Shown here one piece after another: positions 1 to 6,041 of a stretch of 6,134 nucleotides of DNA; position 1 is the stretch's first letter, and the number at the start of each line of letters is the position of its first letter. The notes under the pieces were generated by a model. The model made no database searches and was not told the origin of the DNA. It saw only the letters and a list, made by a program, of their open reading frames with translations. Source of the stretch: Sphingomonadales bacterium (GTDB lineage: Bacteria > Pseudomonadota > Alphaproteobacteria > Sphingomonadales > Sphingomonadaceae); NCBI GenBank assembly GCA_018067055.1, contig JAGPVK010000416.1, forward strand, positions 1 to 6,134, read 5' to 3'. Both the position numbers and the translations under genes were made by a program.

Positions 1-1
1 A

Positions 2-1234
2 GAACCCGACGTCGTGACGCTTGATCTCGGACTGCCGCCGGATCCTGACGGCACCACCGAGGGCTTCGCGACCATGGATGCGATATTGAGCCTGAAGCCC
101 GATACCAAGGTCATCGTGGCTTCCGGCCATGGCGAAAAAGCCAGTGCCTTGCGGGCGATTTCCGGTGGCGCCTGGGATTTTTACCAGAAACCGGTGGATA
201 TCGATGAACTGGGTCTGATTGTCCGTCGTGCCTTTCATGTGCACAGGCTGGAACAGGAAAATGCCAGTCTTGCCGCGCGGGGCAATGGCGAGGGTTATAT
301 ATTGGGCCAGATCATCACCGGTGCACCGGAAATGCTGAAAGTTGCACAGATGGTTGAGCGCGTCGCCAACACCAATGCGTCGGTGATGCTGTTGGGGGCG
401 AGCGGGACCGGCAAGGAATTGCTGGCCAAGGGACTGCATGATTCGAGCGATCGGCGGGACAAGGCCTTTGTCGCGATCAATTGCGCGGCGATTCCCGAAA
501 ATCTGCTCGAGTCTGAACTGTTCGGACATGAAAAAGGCGCGTTTACCGGAGCGATCAAGACCACCGAAGGAAAGATCGAGCAAGCCGATGGCGGCACGCT
601 GTTCCTGGATGAAGTCGGGGACATTCCGCTGCCGCTACAGGTAAAATTGCTGCGCTTTCTGCAGGAGCGCGTGATTGAGCGGATCGGCGGACGCAAGCCG
701 ATCGCCGTCGACACGCGGATCGTCTGTGCAACCCACCAGAATCTGGAACAGATGATCAAGGAAAACGCGTTTCGCGAGGACCTCTATTATCGTCTGGCCG
801 AGATCGTGATCAAAATCCCGCCCTTGTCCGGACGTTCGGGCGATGCGAGCCTGCTGGCCCGGCATTTCCAGAAAAAATTTGCCGAGGAGATCAATCCGGC
901 GGTCAAGGGACTGGCACCTGACGCGCTGGCTGCGCTCGAAGCCTGGCACTGGCCGGGAAATGTGCGCGAGCTGGAAAACCGGATCAAGCGCGCTGTGATC
1001 ATGGCCGACGGCAAGATGATCGGTGCAAAAGACCTTGATCTGGATGTTGATCAGGATGCGGCAACCGACCTGCTGAACCTGAAGGCGGCGCGGGAAGCGG
1101 CGGACCGTTCGGCAATTCTGCGCGCCATTTCCCAGACCAGCGGCAATATTTCCAATGCGGCCAAATTGCTCGGGATCAGCCGCCCGACGCTCTATGACTT
1201 GCTCAAACAATATAAATTGCAGCAAGCCAGTTAA
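2..1234 (+). CDS. prsR: PEP-CTERM system sigma-54-dependent response regulator PrsR (5' end missing)
   Basis: This is an NtrC-class transcription activator expected to be phosphorylated by the PrsK kinase and to switch on RNA polymerase with sigma-54 at PEP-CTERM/exopolysaccharide genes. The frame is open from base 2; a GTG at 14 lies inside the receiver strand and is not the start, so roughly 45 N-terminal residues are missing. Order of parts: a receiver domain with phospho-acceptor Asp at 23-25 (TLDLGLP), the conserved Ser in VASGH and the Lys of QKP; an AAA+ domain with Walker A GASGTGKE (395-418), the sigma-54 contact loop GAFTGA (536-553), Walker B GGTLFLDE (590-613), the arginine-finger region REDLYYRL and sensor II WPGNVREL; and a Fis-type helix-turn-helix near the C-terminus (SGNISNAAKLLGISRPTLYD). 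The receiver loop LPPDPDGTTEGF and its pairing with a PrsT-like gene separate it from generic NtrC regulators. The PrsR name rests on recalled family features, not a search. Confidence 0.9.
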   Translation, partial: EPDVVTLDLGLPPDPDGTTEGFATMDAILSLKPDTKVIVASGHGEKASALRAISGGAWDFYQKPVDIDELGLIVRRAFHVHRLEQENASLAARGNGEGYILGQIITGAPEMLKVAQMVERVANTNASVMLLGASGTGKELLAKGLHDSSDRRDKAFVAINCAAIPENLLESELFGHEKGAFTGAIKTTEGKIEQADGGTLFLDEVGDIPLPLQVKLLRFLQERVIERIGGRKPIAVDTRIVCATHQNLEQMIKENAFREDLYYRLAEIVIKIPPLSGRSGDASLLARHFQKKFAEEINPAVKGLAPDALAALEAWHWPGNVRELENRIKRAVIMADGKMIGAKDLDLDVDQDAATDLLNLKAAREAADRSAILRAISQTSGNISNAAKLLGISRPTLYDLLKQYKLQQAS

Positions 1235-1237
1235 GCC

Positions 1238-3241
1238 ATGCTGATTAATCTTTTGCAAAAACTGCGTTTCGGCAGCAAGCCAGTCATTCTTGCCGCGGTG
1301 CTGGCGGGGGCGATGATCGGCGTTCCGACGGCAATATATGGTGCCAGCCAGGGCAATGCAGATGCACGGGAAGCCTTTGCCAATGCCGAGAAATTTCGAT
1401 CCAATCGGGATATGAGGTCGGCGCGGATCGAGTTGATGAATGCAATCAAGTCCGATCCGGAGTGGATCGACGCACGGGTGGCGCAAGCCGAGGTGTTGCT
1501 GAGCTTGCGGGATGGACTGGGTGCGGAAGCGGAACTCGACCGGGCCGTCGCACTGGGCCTGGGCGCCGCTGCGGTGCGGCATCTTTACGGTCATGCCTAT
1601 TTCCTGCAGGGCGAAGTGCAAAAGGCGCGTGAGCAACTGATCGCTGGCGATATTCCCCCGAAAAATCAGGGCTATGCGGCGCGGATCATGGGCAAGGTCG
1701 CAATCCAAATGGGGGATCCACAGCTGGCCAGCACGGCCTTCAACCGGGCGATGGAACTGGATAGTAACAATCCTGATCTGTGGGTCGATATCGCGCGCTT
1801 TCGGGCCGATACCGGCGATCAGGCCGGTGCGACAAACGCGGTCGACAAAGCGGTCAAACTGGACCCGAAAAATATCCGCGCCTTGCAATATCGCGGAGAG
1901 TTGCTGCGGTTCCAATTTGGTTTGGGTGCTGCACTGCCGTGGTTCGAGCGAGCGCTGGAGATTGACCCCAATGACGTGCCGCTGCTGATGGAATATGCGG
2001 CAACGCTGGGCGACATGGGGCGAATGACCGATATGCTGGTCGTTGCGCGAAGGATCATTTCGCTGGACGGCAGCAACCCGCGCGCGTTTTTCATGCAGGC
2101 GGTACTGGCTGCGCGCGCTGGCCAATATGGTCTGGCGAGACGGTTGATGCAGCAGACCGGAGGCGTGATCGACAATGTCCCAGCGGTATTGCTGGTTCAG
2201 GGCATTATCGAGCATGGCGAGGGCAATTACAACGCCGCCATCGACAAGTTCAATCGGCTGGTGTCGATCCAGCCCGATAATCGGCAGGCGCAAGATCTGC
2301 TCGCGCGTTCGCTCTATCTCGCCGGCAGCGCGAGTGACGCGGTGGATGTGCTGAAGCCACAGGTCAACCGTAGTGGCGCAGATTCCTATGCCTTGTGGCT
2401 GGCTGGCCGGGCGCTGGAAGCGATTGACGAACGCGGGCAGGCCGCTGCTGTGCTGAATCGCGCTGCTATCCATGATAGTGGTCGGGAAAGTGCAATCATG
2501 GCAGAAGCACCGCTGAGCGTGCTGCAGGCAGAAGCACAACGAAATGCCAATGACGCCCGGATTGTGGTGCCCTATATTCGCGCGCTCTATGACGCAGACA
2601 ATTTTGGCATGGCTTTCGCCGAGGCAAAGCGGCTGCAGGCCGGCAATCCGGGAGTGAGTGACGCGCATATCCTGGTCGCCGATGTCGCTGCCGCGATGGG
2701 CAATTATGACGAAGCGCTCGACGCGCTGGAACAGGCCCGCAGCATCCGATTCTCCGAACCGGTCATGTTGCGGCTGGTGGAAGTGTTGCGTGCCAAGGGC
2801 GAGATGCAAAAATCTGGCGAGACCCTGGTACAATATCTGCGTTATAATCCCAGCAATATCGCCGGCTTGCGCTGGATGGCCTATTCGCATCTCGAAACGA
2901 AGAGCTGGGCGACTGCAGCCTATATCCTGGAAAATCTGCGGAAACGGATTGGTGACAATGATGCCTTGATCATGGCCGGTCTGACCGAGGCTTACACCGG
3001 GCTAGGGCAGACTGAAAAGGCGATCGCAGCGGGCCGGATTGCCTATCGCGTGCAACCGTCAAGTCCGGTGGTGTCGCATCTCTATGGTCTGGCGTTGATG
3101 GCGGACCCTGCGCGCAGGCGGGACGGCATCAGCCTGCTCAAAAAAGCGGTTGTGATCATGCCGGATAATCCGGGCTATCGGCAAAGTCTGCGGCGCGCTT
3201 ATGCCAGGCAGAGTGCAGACCAGGGAAAAGTCAAAGGCTGA
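1238..3241 (+). CDS. prsT: PEP-CTERM system TPR-repeat protein, PrsT-like, membrane-anchored or exported
   Basis: This 667-residue protein consists almost entirely of tetratricopeptide repeats, which form protein-binding superhelices. PrsT proteins accompany exosortase/exopolysaccharide loci, where a scaffold role in the envelope is presumed but unproven. A hydrophobic segment at about residues 14-36, preceded by Lys and Arg, is a signal anchor or signal peptide. Clear repeats occur near residues 41-74, 144-177, 178-211, 212-245, 313-347, 474-507 and 575-608, many ending in the typical LDPxN or IQPDN turn; weaker ones fill the gaps. There is no cysteine in the protein, hence no lipobox, unlike the lipoproteins that named the family. 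It is also shorter than the roughly 900 residues I recall for PrsT. The ATG lies 3 nt after the prsR stop and lacks a good Shine-Dalgarno, which suggests translational coupling with prsR. It could instead be a generic TPR protein; the neighbour supports PrsT. Confidence 0.8.
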   Translation: MLINLLQKLRFGSKPVILAAVLAGAMIGVPTAIYGASQGNADAREAFANAEKFRSNRDMRSARIELMNAIKSDPEWIDARVAQAEVLLSLRDGLGAEAELDRAVALGLGAAAVRHLYGHAYFLQGEVQKAREQLIAGDIPPKNQGYAARIMGKVAIQMGDPQLASTAFNRAMELDSNNPDLWVDIARFRADTGDQAGATNAVDKAVKLDPKNIRALQYRGELLRFQFGLGAALPWFERALEIDPNDVPLLMEYAATLGDMGRMTDMLVVARRIISLDGSNPRAFFMQAVLAARAGQYGLARRLMQQTGGVIDNVPAVLLVQGIIEHGEGNYNAAIDKFNRLVSIQPDNRQAQDLLARSLYLAGSASDAVDVLKPQVNRSGADSYALWLAGRALEAIDERGQAAAVLNRAAIHDSGRESAIMAEAPLSVLQAEAQRNANDARIVVPYIRALYDADNFGMAFAEAKRLQAGNPGVSDAHILVADVAAAMGNYDEALDALEQARSIRFSEPVMLRLVEVLRAKGEMQKSGETLVQYLRYNPSNIAGLRWMAYSHLETKSWATAAYILENLRKRIGDNDALIMAGLTEAYTGLGQTEKAIAAGRIAYRVQPSSPVVSHLYGLALMADPARRRDGISLLKKAVVIMPDNPGYRQSLRRAYARQSADQGKVKG

Positions 3242-3252
3242 ACGCCGTTCAG
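3238..3252. repeat. Inverted repeat spanning the convergent stop codons (possible weak terminator)
   Basis: CTGAAC (3238-3243) and GTTCAG (3247-3252) are perfect complements separated by the 3-nt loop GCC. The stem contains the TGA stop of the TPR gene on one strand and the TGA stop of the GntR gene on the other. Only 7 nt separate the two genes, so any terminator must lie here or inside a coding region. There is no strong T-run on either side (GCGTCGCTCTTT on the + side), so intrinsic termination is doubtful and the repeat may be coincidental. Confidence 0.3.
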
Positions 3253-3593
3253 GCGTCGCTCTTTACCAGATCGTCGATCGACAGATCCAGCCGCTCCATC
3301 TGGCGCTGGACCGGCGGCCAGATATTCTTGATGAAATCTTCCCTCTGGGCGACCCGCAGGCGGTTTTTCGCGCCAGCCGCGACGAACATGCCGACGCCGC
3401 GTTTGACCGTGACCAGCCCGTCTTCCTGAAATCCCTGATAGGCTTTGGCAACGGTCAGGGGGTTGGCTCCCTGTTCCGCAGCAAAAACGCGGACTGAAGG
3501 CAGCATATCACCCTCCCGATATTCGCCATCCAATATGGATTCGGAAATAATGTCCCGCAATTTCAGATAGACCGGCTTGTTTGCTTTGTTCAT
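3249..3593 (-). CDS. GntR-family transcriptional regulator, YtrA subfamily
   Basis: This 114-residue DNA-binding protein is probably a repressor. Residues 8-75 form the GntR winged helix-turn-helix: PVYLKLRDII opens the domain, LPSVR (31-35) is the conserved turn, NPLTVAKAYQ (44-53) corresponds to the recognition helix, and RGVGMFV (65-71) is the wing. Only about 40 residues follow, far too few for an FadR, HutC or MocR effector domain; this short helical tail is typical of YtrA-type regulators, where it forms the dimer. In that subfamily the gene usually heads an operon with an ABC transporter, but here no transporter follows: the next gene is convergent prsT. The ATG at 3593 is chosen because the domain begins at once; the Shine-Dalgarno upstream is weak. 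It lies 80 nt downstream of the nitroreductase on the same strand and may share its transcript or have its own promoter. The target is unknown. Confidence 0.88.
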   Translation of the reverse strand: MNKANKPVYLKLRDIISESILDGEYREGDMLPSVRVFAAEQGANPLTVAKAYQGFQEDGLVTVKRGVGMFVAAGAKNRLRVAQREDFIKNIWPPVQRQMERLDLSIDDLVKSDA

Positions 3594-3673
3594 GCTGCAT
3601 CACTGCCATAATACAGCGAAGCGGGCAAGGGATAGTTATGGTTTTTCCGTCATTTAGTTAAATTTGCAACCAT
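3594..3673 (-). promoter_or_regulatory. Upstream region of the GntR gene with repeated TAGTTA elements
   Basis: This 80-nt gap separates the nitroreductase stop from the GntR start. It is AT-rich in the half nearest the nitroreductase. TAGTTA occurs twice on the + strand, at 3633-3638 and 3655-3660, spaced 22 bp or about two helical turns. The second copy sits in a near-palindrome ATTTAG/TTAAAT (3652-3663, one mismatch between half-sites). GntR-family regulators often control themselves through AT-rich sites, so this may be an operator; that is inference. A TATTAT hexamer occurs on the - strand, but I find no well-spaced -35 partner, so I do not call a core promoter. Confidence 0.3.
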
Positions 3674-4276
3674 CTAAACCCGAGCGGCGGGGGTCCAGAA
3701 TGACAATATTTCCGTCAGTTCGGGTCGCGGACGTTCGACAAGCTCGATGTTGGACGTGCCCAGATAGAGGAAGCCAGCTATTTTTTCCGGAGCGCTGCCG
3801 AACAGGTCGCGCACATCGTCATTATAGGCGGGCCAGCCGGTGATCCAGCCGCCGACAAAGCCAAGGCTGTGCGCGGCGTGCAGAATGTTCATCGCAAAGG
3901 CGCCGCAGCTGAGTTCCTGCTCCCACAGCGGGATTTTTGTTGAAGCAACCGGGGATGAGAGCAGCACGAGGAGGGTAGGCGCTTCGTGTGCCATATTTTC
4001 AATGCCCTCCAGCTCCAGCCGGCCGGCGTCGGGCTTTTCCTTCAGATAGGCTTGCGTGAAACCCTGCGCCAGCAGGTCGCGCTGGTCCTTCGCCACAGAG
4101 ATGATCCGCCAGGGCGCAAGCTTGCCATGATCCGGCGTGCGCATCGCGGTCGCGACAATGTCCTCGATCTCGGCATCACTGGGTCCGGGGGCCACCATGT
4201 TGCGGGGCCGCCCGGAACGGCGGGAGGGCAAATAGGCGGCAAGGCTGCTCAGGTCATTAAATTGCTTTTCACTCAT
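3674..4276 (-). CDS. Nitroreductase family protein, YdjA-like FMN oxidoreductase
   Basis: This 200-residue flavoprotein is expected to be cytosolic, homodimeric and to reduce nitro or quinone compounds with NAD(P)H; the natural substrate is not known for this branch. FMN-contact elements are visible: RRS at residues 19-21, the TPDHGKLAPWR block at 47-57, and GGWITGW at 142-148. The stretches IPLWEQELSCGAF and GFLYLGT match the pattern I recall for E. coli YdjA (WEQEMSAG, GFLYLGT). The ATG at 4276 is chosen because it places RRS near the N-terminus as in the family. An in-frame GTG at 4357 would add 27 residues of non-family sequence and cover the likely promoter, and has no ribosome binding site; the ATG's own Shine-Dalgarno is also weak. 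The gene is divergent from the peptide transporter and lies upstream of the GntR gene on the same strand. Confidence 0.87.
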   Translation of the reverse strand: MSEKQFNDLSSLAAYLPSRRSGRPRNMVAPGPSDAEIEDIVATAMRTPDHGKLAPWRIISVAKDQRDLLAQGFTQAYLKEKPDAGRLELEGIENMAHEAPTLLVLLSSPVASTKIPLWEQELSCGAFAMNILHAAHSLGFVGGWITGWPAYNDDVRDLFGSAPEKIAGFLYLGTSNIELVERPRPELTEILSFWTPAARV

Positions 4277-4311
4277 GCCCGACACTTTGGAAGAGCCGGG
4301 ACCGATTGCAA

Positions 4312-4330
4312 GGATTATTGGCAATAAACC
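4312..4330. repeat. Inverted repeat, candidate operator
   Basis: GGATTATT (4312-4319) and AATAAACC (4323-4330) form 8-bp arms with 7 of 8 complementary positions around a 3-nt spacer GGC. The core TTATTGGCAATAA is a perfect inverted repeat apart from the central three bases. It lies 36 nt before the nitroreductase ATG and about 105 nt before the transporter ATG, a position suited to a regulator controlling either gene. No regulator can be assigned from the sequence. Confidence 0.4.
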
Positions 4331-4340
4331 GGTCTCGGTT
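4327..4340. repeat. Second inverted repeat, overlapping the first
   Basis: AACCG (4327-4331) and CGGTT (4336-4340) are perfect complements around GTCT. The left arm overlaps the right arm of the preceding inverted repeat, so the two elements are adjacent on the helix. Five-base arms are short enough to arise by chance; the location in a divergent promoter region is the only reason to list it. Confidence 0.25.
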
Positions 4341-4422
4341 GAAACAATCTGCTTCACTTGCGCATTTTTTTCATTAGGGTGCGGGGCAACCGGGCCGCGT
4401 TTGATGGCCTACACAGTATCTC

Positions 4423-4428
4423 GGGGAG
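4423..4428 (+). promoter_or_regulatory. Ribosome binding site of the peptide transporter gene
   Basis: GGGGAG lies 7 nt upstream of the ATG at 4436. It is one of the two clear Shine-Dalgarno sequences in the window and fixes the transporter start, which also agrees with the family's usual short N-terminal lead before the first membrane helix. Confidence 0.7.
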
Positions 4429-4435
4429 TATATAA

Positions 4436-6025
4436 ATGGCAGGTGCGTATCTGGAATCGGGTGATGCAAGAGGAACATTCCTCGGCCATCCCAAGGGTCT
4501 TTTTGTCCTGTTTTTTGCCGAAATGTGGGAGCGTTTTTCCTATTATGGCATGCGCGCACTGCTGATTTTCTACCTCGTTCAACACTGGATGTATTCGGAT
4601 AGTGAAGCGGGCGTCATCTATGGTGCCTATACCGCTCTGGTCTACATCACGCCGGTCGTTGGCGGTTATCTCGCCGACCGCTATCTCGGGCAGCGCAAGG
4701 CCGTTGCCTTTGGTGCGTTGCTTCTGACCTTCGGCCATTTCCTGATGGCGTTCGAAGGCGAGGGCGGCGGTCAAGCCGACCCTGCGATCAATATCTTCTG
4801 GCTGGCGCTGGCCTTCATCATCGTCGGCTCGGGCTTTTTGAAAGCCAATATTTCGGTCATTGTCGGCCAGCTCTATACGCGCACCGACATTCGCCGCGAT
4901 CCGGCTTATACGATTTTCTACATGGGCATCAATCTTGGTGCCGCGCTGGGAGCGATCATCGCTGGCTGGCTGGGTCAGACCTATGGCTGGTCCTACGGTT
5001 TCGGAGCCGCCGGACTGGGCATGTTGCTTGGCCTGGTTGTGTTCCTCTGGGGCAAGCCGCTGCTGGTCGGTCGCGGCGAAGCCAATGATCCTGCGCTGCT
5101 TGAAAGCAAGGTAGGAGGCATCAAATTCGAATGGCTGCTCTATCTTCTCAGCTTCGCGACCGTCGGTCTTGTCTGGGTGCTGATCCAGTATCAGGCGTTG
5201 GTCGGCTCGTTGTTGGGACTAGCGGGGGCAATATTGGTTATTTACGTTCTTTACACTGCGGTGGCAAAGCTCGCTCCGCAGGATCGCGATCGTATCTTTG
5301 CCGCGATGTTCCTGATTTTCGGTTCGATCCTGTTCTGGGCCCTGTTTGAGCAAGCCGGTTCGTCGCTGAACCTGTTCACCGACCGGAGCGTCGATCGCAA
5401 CATTCTCGGCATCGAAGTGCCAGCGTCCGTGTTCCAGTCGATCAATGCGATCTATATCGTTCTGCTGGCGCCGGTGTTCGCGCTGCTCTGGACCATGCTG
5501 GGACGCCGGGGGCTTGAACCTTCTGCTCCGGCAAAATTCGGCCTCGGGTTGATTCAGCTTGGCGCGGGTTTCCTGGTGCTGGTGGCCGGTGCCTTGGCCG
5601 CTGGAACCGGCAATCTTACGCCGGTGCTGTTCATTTTCCTGATCTATCTGCTGCATACGACCGGTGAGCTTTGCCTGTCTCCGGTTGGCTTGAGCGCGAT
5701 GAACCGTTTGGCACCGTCGCATATGGCAAGCCTGATCATGGGTACCTGGTTCTTTGCATCGGCAACGGGCAATTTTGCTGCCGGACTGATCGCTTCTGCG
5801 GTTGGCGCGGAAGGTGCCGGGCCAGATCGCGTGCTGGAAGTCTATTCCACCGTCGGCTGGGTAGCCGTCGGTGTCGGTGTCGGAGTGATCGTCATTTCGC
5901 CGCTGATCAAGAAGCTGATGCATCTGGACACGCTCGCCGACGACAATGTTGGCGATGATCTGGAAGGCCAGTCGGAATTTGGCGATCCACAATCTGCCGG
6001 TATCCACCCGACGACCAAACCATAA
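4436..6025 (+). CDS. Proton-dependent oligopeptide transporter (POT/PTR2 family)
   Basis: This 529-residue inner-membrane protein of the major facilitator superfamily imports di- and tripeptides with protons. The first helix carries the POT signature ExxERFxYYG at residues 29-38 (EMWERFSYYG), whose Glu and Arg take part in proton coupling. The PTR2 signatures follow: GAYTALVYITPVVGGYLADR (63-82) and FYMGINLGA (161-169). Lys136 in FLKANIS is the conserved helix-4 lysine used in coupling and substrate binding. FEQAGSSLNLF (304-314) in helix 7 and GELCLSPVG (410-418) with Glu411 in helix 10 are also in place, so it looks fully functional. Length and about 14 predicted hydrophobic segments fit bacterial members. 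The last 30-odd residues form a hydrophilic, rather acidic cytoplasmic tail. It starts an apparent transcription unit with the lipoprotein gene 16 nt downstream. Exact substrate range cannot be read from the sequence. Confidence 0.95.
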   Translation: MAGAYLESGDARGTFLGHPKGLFVLFFAEMWERFSYYGMRALLIFYLVQHWMYSDSEAGVIYGAYTALVYITPVVGGYLADRYLGQRKAVAFGALLLTFGHFLMAFEGEGGGQADPAINIFWLALAFIIVGSGFLKANISVIVGQLYTRTDIRRDPAYTIFYMGINLGAALGAIIAGWLGQTYGWSYGFGAAGLGMLLGLVVFLWGKPLLVGRGEANDPALLESKVGGIKFEWLLYLLSFATVGLVWVLIQYQALVGSLLGLAGAILVIYVLYTAVAKLAPQDRDRIFAAMFLIFGSILFWALFEQAGSSLNLFTDRSVDRNILGIEVPASVFQSINAIYIVLLAPVFALLWTMLGRRGLEPSAPAKFGLGLIQLGAGFLVLVAGALAAGTGNLTPVLFIFLIYLLHTTGELCLSPVGLSAMNRLAPSHMASLIMGTWFFASATGNFAAGLIASAVGAEGAGPDRVLEVYSTVGWVAVGVGVGVIVISPLIKKLMHLDTLADDNVGDDLEGQSEFGDPQSAGIHPTTKP

Positions 6026-6030
6026 GACTA

Positions 6031-6035
6031 AGGGG
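6031..6035 (+). promoter_or_regulatory. Ribosome binding site of the lipoprotein gene
   Basis: AGGGG lies 6 nt before the ATG at 6042. It rules out the ATG at 6037, whose frame stops after two codons (ATG TTA TGA), and supports independent translation within the transporter transcript. Confidence 0.6.
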
Positions 6036-6041
6036 CATGTT

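Larger units (their letters stand above)
4277..4435. promoter_or_regulatory. Divergent intergenic region between nitroreductase and peptide transporter genes
   Basis: This 159-nt region must hold the start signals for both divergent units. It contains the two inverted repeats listed separately (4312-4330 and 4327-4340), a run of seven T at 4365-4371, and a TTGAAA hexamer at 4339-4344 that could act as a -35 for the transporter. The -10 candidates at proper spacing are poor, so no core promoter is assigned. The region's position and palindromes make it the best candidate operator site in the window. Whether the neighbouring GntR protein binds here is a guess. Confidence 0.5.

Noticed and set aside
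14..16. GTG as the start codon of the response regulator
   Set aside because: It lies in the receiver beta-strand three codons before the phospho-acceptor Asp, and the frame is open to the window edge, so the gene begins outside the window.
395..418. Walker A reads GASGTGKE instead of the common GESGTGKE
   Set aside because: The residues essential for nucleotide binding (G, GTGK) are intact, and Ala at this position is, as far as I recall, normal for PrsR-type regulators.
635..2890. Open frame of 751 codons on the - strand, opposite the end of prsR and most of prsT
   Set aside because: It is in exact codon register with the sense genes, which happen to share the same frame, so it stays open simply because the sense genes avoid TTA, CTA and TCA codons. 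The sense frame shows clear family motifs; the antisense translation shows none.
3201..3497. Open frame on the + strand across the end of prsT and the GntR gene
   Set aside because: It is antisense to a convincing winged-helix domain, has no ribosome binding site and no recognisable motif.
4277..4435. Possible sigma-54 (-24/-12) promoter that would link PrsR to the transporter
   Set aside because: I looked for TGGCAC-N5-TTGC and the minimal GG-N10-GC here and in 3594-3673. TTGGCA at 4318-4323 resembles a -24 box but has no GC at the required distance.
4275..4565. Open frame on the + strand across the divergent region into the transporter
   Set aside because: It overlaps the transporter start in another frame, where the ExxERFxYYG motif and a good Shine-Dalgarno support the transporter frame instead.
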